A stretch of DNA of 64,000 bases from Acidobacteriota bacterium (GTDB lineage Bacteria; Acidobacteriota; Thermoanaerobaculia; Multivoradales; JBCCEF01), in the NCBI GenBank assembly GCA_039028635.1, contig JBCCHV010000033.1:1-64000 (forward strand), in the 5' to 3' direction. The notes under the pieces are model-generated. The model saw nothing but the letters and a program-made list of their open reading frames with translations, did not search any database and was not told where the DNA came from. This document shows positions 1-6,762 of the stretch, piece by piece (within the stretch, counting starts at the first letter, position 1; every line of letters starts with the position of its first letter). Both the position numbers and the translations under genes were made by a program.

Positions 1-183
1 CCAGGTGTCGACCATGGTGCCAGCTCCCACGAAGGCGCCGATGTTGACGTAGCCTGGCATGACCACGACCCCGGGTTCGCAATGGGCACCAAAACGGATC
101 GCTCCCGGGGGCACCAGTCGGACCCCTTGCTGCTCAAGGCCTTTCTTGAGCGGGATCTTGTCGAAGTACTCGACCGCCCCGAT
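1..183 (-). pseudogene. dapD: 5'-truncated dapD (tetrahydrodipicolinate N-succinyltransferase) fragment
   Basis: Reading leftward from 183, the frame gives a run typical of the DapD family: YFDKIPLKKGLEQQGVRLVP, then a hexapeptide-repeat stretch with MPGYVNIGAFVGAGTMVDTW at the window edge. DapD makes N-succinyl-2-amino-6-ketopimelate in lysine/diaminopimelate synthesis. Family members are about 270 aa, and this motif lies near residue 95-100, so roughly the first 95 codons are missing. The frame is closed by a TAG at 184-186, and 2 nt further right the last CRISPR repeat begins. No alternative start lies upstream. The 3' part runs off the window, so I cannot tell whether the C-terminal half is intact. 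It could be an inactive remnant created by a rearrangement at the array end, or an assembly join. Confidence 0.75.
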
Positions 184-188
184 CTAAA

Positions 189-893
189 GTTTCAATCCGC
201 GCCCCTGCGCGAGGGGCGAGGGCCAGTGTTTACGTTGACTTCCTGAAAATCACAAGGTTTCAATCCGCGCCCCTGCGCGAGGGGCGAGGGCGATCACCTG
301 CGCCTCGGCAGCCGGCGCAGGCAGTTTCAATCCGCGCCCCTGCGCGAGGGGCGAGGGCGGCGAAGGCGGATAACGCCGAGCAGCTTGCCGAGTTTCAATC
401 CGCGCCCCTGCGCGAGGGGCGAGTCGTCCCACAGCCCGGTTGCCTCGCTAAGCTGCTCGTTTCAATCCGCGCCCCTGCGCGAGGGGCGAGCCGCCACCGG
501 AGCCATCACCATGCTGCAGCTCCAGTTTCAATCCGCGCCCCTGCGCGAGGGGCGAGCCAGGCGGTGCTCGATGTGGCCGCCGCCTGGTGGCGGTTTCAAT
601 CGGCGCCCCTGCGCGAGGGGCGAGCTGGAGGTGCTTGAGGTGTGCCCGGAGCGTCTCCAGTTTCAATCCGCGCCCCTGCGCGAGGGGCGAGGGCCCCATC
701 GCCGACAAGGCCTTCGGAGTCAGCGTGTTTCAATCCGCGCCCCTGCGCGAGGGGCGAGGGACGTCGACTCCAAGATGGGCCCACCGGCAAGCGGGTTTCA
801 ATCCGCGCCCCTGCGCGAGGGGCGAGGTCGCCTTCGCCTATAAGGCGTTCTGAGTCAGGGTGTTTCAATCCGCGCCCCTGCGCGAGGGGCGAG
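189..893 (-). CRISPR. Type I-C CRISPR array, 11 repeats and 10 spacers
   Basis: Eleven 32-nt repeats start at 189, 257, 324, 392, 459, 525, 593, 660, 727, 795 and 862. On the + strand each begins GTTTCAATCCGCGCCCC; the crRNA-sense repeat on the minus strand ends GATTGAAAC, as is usual for type I-C. It contains a short palindrome (GCCCCTCGCGC.GGGGC). All repeats are identical except the one at 593, which has G for C at 602. Spacers are 34-36 nt. The cas genes lie to the right and on the minus strand, so the leader is at the right and the newest spacer should be 827-861. The distal repeat at 189 is perfect rather than degenerate. Spacers 692-726 and 827-861 are related to each other (27 of 35 positions identical). 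Confidence 0.98.
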
Positions 894-1076
894 AGGGTCC
901 TTATAAGTGGCTTCTTTTCAGTGGCTTGCAGGGGCGTTTCCGCGAACCCCTGGTTGCCGTGCCTGACACGAAGGAGCCCAACGATGTCAGTCTAGCGTAA
1001 GTCTTCGGTTTTCAATGAGCTGGAGTGACCGCGAACCTCCCGGGGATTCTGTGGGCACTTCCGGTTCGCGCAAGGG
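894..1076 (-). promoter_or_regulatory. CRISPR leader with inverted repeat
   Basis: This 183-bp stretch lies between the cas2 stop and the first repeat and holds no gene. It is the expected position of the leader that drives pre-crRNA transcription and spacer acquisition. A perfect 8-bp inverted repeat, CGCGAACC at 1030-1037 and GGTTCGCG at 1063-1070, sits just after cas2. The segment next to the first repeat (894-920) is relatively A/T-rich. I could not pick out a confident -35/-10 pair. Confidence 0.7.
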
Positions 1077-1367
1077 TCAGACGATGAGCGGGGCGTCCGG
1101 ATCCCGGGTCGGTTTGGCGCCATGATGCTCGACTCGCCGGCGCCAGTTCGAACCGAGGAAGTAGAAGCGCAGGCTGTCTTCCTTTGTCTCGATTTCGCTG
1201 AGCAAGTGGTGTTTGAGTTGAGCCCATTGGGCGGGATCGACGACGCACTCGAAGACCGAGTTCTGAACCCGCTGGCCGTAGTCGAGGCAACGCTTGGCGA
1301 CGCGACGGAGGCGGCGGCGCCCGGCACGGTCGACGGTTGAGACGTCGTAGCTCACCACCACGAGCAC
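1077..1367 (-). CDS. cas2: CRISPR-associated endoribonuclease/integration subunit Cas2
   Basis: A 96-aa protein starting MLVVVSYDVST, the ferredoxin-like first strand of Cas2 with the conserved Asp at position 8. The length matches type I-C Cas2. Cas2 dimers bridge two Cas1 dimers in the spacer-integration complex. It is the last gene of the cas operon, 9 bp after cas1, and is followed directly by the leader. Nothing in the sequence suggests damage. Confidence 0.97.
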   Translation of the reverse strand: MLVVVSYDVSTVDRAGRRRLRRVAKRCLDYGQRVQNSVFECVVDPAQWAQLKHHLLSEIETKEDSLRFYFLGSNWRRRVEHHGAKPTRDPDAPLIV

Positions 1368-1376
1368 GGCTTCAGC

Positions 1377-2408
1377 TCACTTCCAGATAAAGGGTGGATA
1401 GGCATCAAGATCTCCCCGCAGGTGGCGGGCGAGCAGTCGAGCCTGGAGATGGGGGACGAGGCCTATGGTGGTTCTCTCACCGAGGAATGGATGGGTGACT
1501 GCGGTGTTCTTACGTTCCTGGTAAGCGACGAGAAAGGCCTTGCGGATATCTTCGTCCATGACGACGCGGCCGGTTTCTTCGCGGCGGAAACCGCGTTCGT
1601 TGATCTGACGCCGGTTGATGAGGCTCAGGACAAGTCGATCCGCAACGATGGGGCGAAGCTCTTCAACGAGATCTAGGGCGAGACCGAAACGACCCGGTCG
1701 GTCGCGATGGAGGAAGCCGACGGCTGGGTCGAGGCCGACACCTTCGAGGGCGGCGGCGACGTCGTGGGTGAGGAGAGTGTAGGCGAAGGAGAGCAGCGCG
1801 TTGATCGGATCAAGGGGCGGTCTGCGAGAGCGACTGGAGAATCGGAAAGTGTCTCCACGGCTCAGAACGAGATGGTCTAGAACCGAGAAGTAGAGCCGGG
1901 CGCCCTCTCCCTCGAGGCCTCGTATCTGGTCGAGGTCGTGGGTGTTACTGAGTCGCTTCAGGAGGCTGCCGAGAGTGCCGGCGACCTGCTCGATATCAGC
2001 ATTTCCCGTGGTCTGGGGGCGCTCGCGGAGAGCGCGTCGAAGGACCGTTCGAGCGTTGACTAGTTTGCCACCGATGAAGGTTGCCGCGAGGGCGGCGCAA
2101 TGCTCGGGCTCGTCGGCGCGCCGGTACTGCTCCCGACGCAGAAGTACGTTGCCGGATACAGGTCCTTCGACTCGAGCCAGGAAGCGGCCGTAGGTTGACA
2201 GGAGGGAGAGAGTGACGCCATGGCGGCCGCACAGGCCGGCTAGGGATGGGCTGAATCCGATGCGGCCGAAGAGCACGATCGCGCCGAGCTGCAGAATGGG
2301 GACGCGTAACGGAGGCTGTTCTTCGCGGCGCACGATGACCTGCTCACCTTCACGGCCTACGTAGGCGCCCTCGCTGGTTACGAAGAGGGTATTGAGGTGA
2401 CGTTTCAT
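1377..2408 (-). CDS. cas1: CRISPR integrase Cas1 (type I-C)
   Basis: A 343-aa protein starting MKRHLNTLFVTSEGAYVG, the usual type I-C Cas1 N-terminus. Metal-binding catalytic residues are recognisable: E166 in GLEGEGARLYF, H234 in GFLHRDRPGR, and the acidic D246/E249 in LALDLVEEL. Cas1 catalyses insertion of new spacers at the leader-repeat junction. The open frame extends further upstream, but that part is out-of-frame cas4 sequence. The ATG at 2408 overlaps the cas4 stop as ATGA, which implies translational coupling and decides the start. Confidence 0.97.
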   Translation of the reverse strand: MKRHLNTLFVTSEGAYVGREGEQVIVRREEQPPLRVPILQLGAIVLFGRIGFSPSLAGLCGRHGVTLSLLSTYGRFLARVEGPVSGNVLLRREQYRRADEPEHCAALAATFIGGKLVNARTVLRRALRERPQTTGNADIEQVAGTLGSLLKRLSNTHDLDQIRGLEGEGARLYFSVLDHLVLSRGDTFRFSSRSRRPPLDPINALLSFAYTLLTHDVAAALEGVGLDPAVGFLHRDRPGRFGLALDLVEELRPIVADRLVLSLINRRQINERGFRREETGRVVMDEDIRKAFLVAYQERKNTAVTHPFLGERTTIGLVPHLQARLLARHLRGDLDAYPPFIWK

Positions 2409-3121
2409 GGTGCTTTCGAGGAGTTCTCGGTTCTGAAGGCCGATCGAGCGCTGCCGAAGATCTCGCGTTTCAAATAGTCGGTGGCGGAGCGGTCTGCTGA
2501 TATCGCGTGAGGCATGCAAAGCTCGAATAGCGAGCAGCGGTCGCATTTCGGCTCACGAGCAGCGGTCGGCGTGAGTCCGAGGTCGATCAATTCGTGAAGC
2601 CGGGAAGCTGCGGCCTCGACCTCGATCCGCAAGGGGGAATCGAAATCGACGTGCAGGCGGCGGCGAGTCTTGCCGTAGGTCAGAGCACCGGCCGGAACAG
2701 GGATACCGAAGGTCTCTTCGAGGCACATGCCTTGAGCGCAGAGCTGAACGCGGTCGGCATTGTGCTTCTTCGGGCGTCCGCGCTTGGCTTCGACCGGGAA
2801 AGGTCGCCAAAGACCGGTGGCGCCTGGCAGTTGCACTCCGGCTGAGGGATTGTCCTCGACGGGTAGGAACTCGACCAGATCGGCGCGACCGACGAGCCCT
2901 AACCGAGCCGAGCGTAGCCCAATGCCGCGCGCCAGTCGTGTCCCGTCGCGCACTTCCGTGCGCCGTCCGGTTTCGTCGAGGGATTGATGCATCAGGGTGC
3001 CCTCGACGGTGAGTCGGTTATCCGCCCACAGGCCTTCGATATGGATCAGGGCCGCCTGGCGCTCACAGAAGGCCAGGTGTTGCAAGGCAGATAACGGCAG
3101 CAAGCTGTCTTCGTCATACAC
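2405..3121 (-). CDS. cas4: CRISPR-associated exonuclease Cas4 (type I-C)
   Basis: A 238-aa RecB-family nuclease with an iron-sulfur cluster. The four cluster cysteines are present: C19 (AFCERQ) and C193, C196, C202 (PKCDRCSLFELC). Nuclease residues are H45, D81 (GRADLVE), E111 and K113 (VEAKRG). Cas4 trims prespacers and selects those with the correct PAM for Cas1-Cas2. It starts 15 bp after cas7 and overlaps cas1 by 4 nt, so adaptation genes are co-translated. Confidence 0.96.
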   Translation of the reverse strand: MYDEDSLLPLSALQHLAFCERQAALIHIEGLWADNRLTVEGTLMHQSLDETGRRTEVRDGTRLARGIGLRSARLGLVGRADLVEFLPVEDNPSAGVQLPGATGLWRPFPVEAKRGRPKKHNADRVQLCAQGMCLEETFGIPVPAGALTYGKTRRRLHVDFDSPLRIEVEAAASRLHELIDLGLTPTAAREPKCDRCSLFELCMPHAISADRSATDYLKREIFGSARSAFRTENSSKAP

Positions 3122-3136
3122 CGCCGAATTCTTGGG

Positions 3137-4051
3137 TCAGACCATCTCGTGAAGCGTGACGCCCGAAGGTAGTCCTTCGCGCACGACCTCGATCGAGTAG
3201 TCCTCGAACTGGCGCGCCGGTTTCGACTCGTCGATGCGTTGGGCCTTGATGCGGCGGAAAAGAGCCTGGGCCGGAGCATTACCGAGGTGACTTTCGTGCT
3301 CGAAGACGAACAGTTTGCAAGTGGACATCTCGCCACGAGTGGCGGAACGGTCGTGCTCGAACATCAACGTGAGGGCTTGCCAGAGAAGCTCCATGTCGGA
3401 GTCCGAGAAGCCCGTGTCGCGGGCCAAGCTCGGCGAGTAGAAGCCGTGAGCGACATAGAGGGCGTAAGGCACGATCTCTTTGCGTCCCATGGTGCCGGTG
3501 ACCTGACCATGATTGGTGAGCTGTTTCTCAGCGTCCTTCTCGGTGGTGACCGCCTTGCGCACGATCGATTGCTCGAGGGAGGCGATCGGGTCGACGGAGC
3601 GCGAGAAGGTGAGCTGTACCGGGCCGCGCACCTGGCCGCAGTTGATGCCGGTGGACATCACGGCCCCGAAGGTGCGGACGTCGAAGTACGTTTGGCACAT
3701 CCAGGCGCGGGTGCGGTCGACGTTGCTGGCGTTCTCCTTACCCTTGGCCTTGGGGTCGAGGCCGAGGGCTTCGTAGGCCTGCCGGTGGTAGCGCTCGAGA
3801 ACGCCGCGATGTCGAACGTAGATGTCGTATCCGGATTCCGGTTCGCCGGTTTCAGGATGGGTCTTGGCGAGGGTGACGAAGTCACGGATCTTGCGCTTCA
3901 GTGCGACGTCCGAAACCAGGCCGTGTCCGGTTTCGGGGTCGGTACGCGGGGCATTGCCGGCATCCGGGTCACCGTTGGGGTTGCCATGGGCGACGTCGAA
4001 CAGCAGGACAAAGTCGTGGCGATGGTCGATTTGATTGGGAGTGTGGCTCAT
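3137..4051 (-). CDS. cas7: Type I-C Cascade backbone protein Cas7 (Csd2)
   Basis: A 304-aa protein starting MSHTPNQIDHRHDFVLLFDV and continuing with the GNPNGDPD.GNAPR motif that marks the Csd2/Csh2 family. Cas7 polymerises along the crRNA spacer and forms the backbone of the interference complex. The ribosome-binding site GAGGAGAG lies immediately upstream of the ATG. A 97-bp gap separates it from cas8c; nothing else was recognised there. Confidence 0.96.
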   Translation of the reverse strand: MSHTPNQIDHRHDFVLLFDVAHGNPNGDPDAGNAPRTDPETGHGLVSDVALKRKIRDFVTLAKTHPETGEPESGYDIYVRHRGVLERYHRQAYEALGLDPKAKGKENASNVDRTRAWMCQTYFDVRTFGAVMSTGINCGQVRGPVQLTFSRSVDPIASLEQSIVRKAVTTEKDAEKQLTNHGQVTGTMGRKEIVPYALYVAHGFYSPSLARDTGFSDSDMELLWQALTLMFEHDRSATRGEMSTCKLFVFEHESHLGNAPAQALFRRIKAQRIDESKPARQFEDYSIEVVREGLPSGVTLHEMV

Positions 4052-4148
4052 CTCATCTCTCCTCGTCTCGCAGCTGGTCTGAGAATGCGAGACGGATCAT
4101 GCGATTCAAGGGTCGCAGAAACTCGTGCCTTGGGCGCTCGTTGTTGGG

Positions 4149-5990
4149 TCAGGTAGCTTTGCTGGCGGACGCTTCGAGCGCTTCGCGCTCTGCCTTGGGG
4201 AGGCGCAGCCAGTGGCGCTGCTGGTGGTAACCGAGTACGAAAAGGCCCTGCTGCTCGAGGTCCAAGTGGGCGGGAAAGCCGTTTTGCTTGGGGTCGAAGC
4301 TGGCAACCAGAGTGTCGATTTGGCGGTCGAGCCAAACGGCGAGACCTCCTTTGTCGGCCTCGTCCCGCAGCTTACGAACGTGGTGGCGAGCGCCCTTCAG
4401 GAGGCGTGTAAAGACCGCCTGTGGGGTTGCTGAAGCAGCGCCAAAGTAGCGGTCCACGACGCTGGCGTTGACGTCGCCCAGAGCGGCGGCTTGCAGGTTT
4501 TCGAGGACGGCCATCAAGCGACCGAGGAGGTAGCCGGGTTGGTGGTTGTTGGGATCCATGGCGGGGGTAATCTCCTGGTCGAGGGAAGAATTCTTGGCAC
4601 GGCGTTGGCGGTTGAGAACCGCCTTGATGATGGCGGCGCGGGCGTCGCGGCGGGTGAAGGCGACCCAGTCATCGTCACCGATCTCGGCGCGAGTTCGAAT
4701 CAAGGCGCGCTGCAAGAGAGACAGGGGAAAGGGCGTGCCCTGGAGGGCAGCCACCGCGAGTTGCGCCGCGAGTGGTCCGGGAACTCCTTCTCTTCCCTTG
4801 GGAGCGAGGGCGCTCAGCAGACTGCGTATCCCGAGGGCCGGAGGAAGCTGTCCCTTCTTCGGCGGAGGCGTGACGCGCACCATCTTGAGGTCGGCGAAGT
4901 GACGAGCGACGTTCTTCTGTGCTTGGTTGACGGTCGTTTCGATCCAATCTCGAACGCTCGCTCGCCCTTGGGCGCCGGCGAGAATGAGACCGTAAAATTG
5001 GACTTCGTCGCCGAGAGGGGTTGGGGGTTTTCCGGACCAGATCGAGTGATAGACCTCGGCGACGCCTTCGGGATTGGCATCGAGCACATCGCCGAAGGCG
5101 TCGGCGAAGCCTTGGTCGCCGGCATCGGCCCAGTAGCAGAGCACCGTGTCGTCGGCGAGTCGGCGATTTCGTCGCGCCAGGGTGGAGCCTGGCTCCTTGG
5201 GGTCGGGATAGGCCGGATGCAGGAGGCGATTGAGGGCGACGCCGTAGGTTTCGGCTGCCTCTTGGGAAACCGGGGCATTGTCGTTGCCCTTCCAGCCGTA
5301 AGACTCAAAGGCCGAATTGTTGAAGGACACGAGCGCGACGCCGGAGGTCGAGCCGCCGGGGACGTTCTTGAGTGAGGTGTGCTTCTTGGCCGGTGCCGAC
5401 AGGGTACCGGTGACCAGGCAGCGAATCTGCTCATCCGCTTGGTCCTTGGTACGCAGCTGCCGCCAGTGGGCCTCGATCGCCGGCCGCTGGGTGACCAGAC
5501 GTTCGGCTTCCCCTTGATAGATGAAGGCGAACAGGTCATTGCCGGCGCAGTCCTCGGGGAGCGACACGGCTTGCGAGCCGTCGGCGAGGTTGTCGAGCAG
5601 CTGCAGAACCGCTCGGGCGGCCGCATCGCCGGTGCTCTCGGCACAGGCGGACACTTTGTCGCGAAACAGGCTCGCGCGTTCCGCAAGTTGAGCCGCGGCG
5701 CGTTTCCCTTCGGGGTCGATGCCGAATACGTACTCGGCCTTGTCGTAGAAGAAGAAGGCTCGGGCACCGCTGGTGCGGGTCGGTTCACGCGGAACCGGAA
5801 AGCTCTTGGCGATGGCCTTGCCGGCCCTTTTGCCGGGTGCGGCCGGTGGTGCGGTCTTCGTGCTCACGAGGTTGAGCAGGCGACCTTCGTCGTCGACGAA
5901 AATCAAGTATGTGATCGGCTTGGGCTGAAAATCGAGATCCTGGCTCAGGCCCTCGGTTTGGGCCATCTCGTAAAGAGCTTGCAAGATCAT
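4149..5990 (-). CDS. cas8c: Type I-C Cascade large subunit Cas8c (Csd1)
   Basis: A 613-aa protein from MILQALYEMAQTEGL, the characteristic Csd1 N-terminus, to KAEREALEASASKAT. Its size and its position between cas5 and cas7 match type I-C. Cas8c recognises the PAM and, through an internal start in many systems, also supplies the small subunit Cas11; I could not identify that internal start with confidence. The ATG at 5990 overlaps the cas5 stop (ATGA). The longer open frame upstream is a shadow of cas5. Confidence 0.96.
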   Translation of the reverse strand: MILQALYEMAQTEGLSQDLDFQPKPITYLIFVDDEGRLLNLVSTKTAPPAAPGKRAGKAIAKSFPVPREPTRTSGARAFFFYDKAEYVFGIDPEGKRAAAQLAERASLFRDKVSACAESTGDAAARAVLQLLDNLADGSQAVSLPEDCAGNDLFAFIYQGEAERLVTQRPAIEAHWRQLRTKDQADEQIRCLVTGTLSAPAKKHTSLKNVPGGSTSGVALVSFNNSAFESYGWKGNDNAPVSQEAAETYGVALNRLLHPAYPDPKEPGSTLARRNRRLADDTVLCYWADAGDQGFADAFGDVLDANPEGVAEVYHSIWSGKPPTPLGDEVQFYGLILAGAQGRASVRDWIETTVNQAQKNVARHFADLKMVRVTPPPKKGQLPPALGIRSLLSALAPKGREGVPGPLAAQLAVAALQGTPFPLSLLQRALIRTRAEIGDDDWVAFTRRDARAAIIKAVLNRQRRAKNSSLDQEITPAMDPNNHQPGYLLGRLMAVLENLQAAALGDVNASVVDRYFGAASATPQAVFTRLLKGARHHVRKLRDEADKGGLAVWLDRQIDTLVASFDPKQNGFPAHLDLEQQGLFVLGYHQQRHWLRLPKAEREALEASASKAT

Positions 5991-6667
5991 GCGCTGGCTC
6001 CAAGCATGGCGAGAGTCGACTCCGGATCGTCCGGTACTTCCAGCACGCCGGCCTCGAGCCGAGCGGCGAAGAAACGCGGCCGATTCACTTTGCCGAAGTC
6101 GATGTCCCACAGCATCAGGCCGAGGTCGCGGCTGTCGTCGATGGGCTCGGGGGCGCCTTCCGGCGACAGGATCTCGGCGGCGAATTCGCGGCAGCCGAGG
6201 TATGGTTGCTGGAAGGCCTGCCCTTGCCGGACCCGACGGCGGAACATGTCGAGGAATTTGCCCATGTTGTCGTCCGCTCCCGCTTTGGCGGTGAATGAAA
6301 AGCGTGCCTCGATGACGTAGTCGACGTCCCGTAGAGCGATGGTGTTGCGCTGGGCGCGGTCTTGGTCGGCGTATAGGTGGGGTGCCGTACCGCCCTGGGC
6401 GATCACTTTGGCTGCCGGCGCGACAGCGCGGCTGTTGACCTCGTTGCGGCGGAAAGCGATCGAGCGAATTGGGGCCAGGACGCGGATGCGCTCGATGTGC
6501 CAGCGAATCGCCGGTTTCCAGAGGACGGCTTCGATCAGGCCGCGGGCGGCCGACGGCGTCGGAACGACGTACGAGACTCGCTCGGCTTTGAGCTCAGGCC
6601 TTGTGAAGCAGGCGAACGGTCCGCGAGCGCGCAGGGCGACGATCGGGCTACGGCCATCTCGTGTCAT
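5987..6667 (-). CDS. cas5: Type I-C crRNA endonuclease Cas5 (Cas5c/Cas5d)
   Basis: A 226-aa RAMP protein starting MTRDGRSPIVALRARGPFAC. In type I-C there is no Cas6, and Cas5 itself cleaves the repeat hairpin of the pre-crRNA and stays bound to the handle. The motif SYVVPTPSAARGLIEAVLWK is typical of this subfamily. The start at 6667 is supported by GGGAGGAAAT 4 nt upstream; an ATG farther upstream has no such site. It is separated from cas3 by 95 bp and overlaps cas8c by 4 nt. Confidence 0.95.
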   Translation of the reverse strand: MTRDGRSPIVALRARGPFACFTRPELKAERVSYVVPTPSAARGLIEAVLWKPAIRWHIERIRVLAPIRSIAFRRNEVNSRAVAPAAKVIAQGGTAPHLYADQDRAQRNTIALRDVDYVIEARFSFTAKAGADDNMGKFLDMFRRRVRQGQAFQQPYLGCREFAAEILSPEGAPEPIDDSRDLGLMLWDIDFGKVNRPRFFAARLEAGVLEVPDDPESTLAMLGASA

Positions 6668-6762
6668 GCAATTTCCTCCCGAATGAATGACTCCTATTGG
6701 GGTAGATGCGTTTTCTGGTGAAACGTGCAAGATCGAGGACAAGAATCTTGCTTCTCGTCGCA

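Noticed and set aside
250-995. Several open frames on both strands across the repeat-spacer array
   Set aside because: They translate the 32-nt repeats and spacers in different phases (repeated PRAGARIET / APLREGR-like strings). They are artefacts of the CRISPR array.
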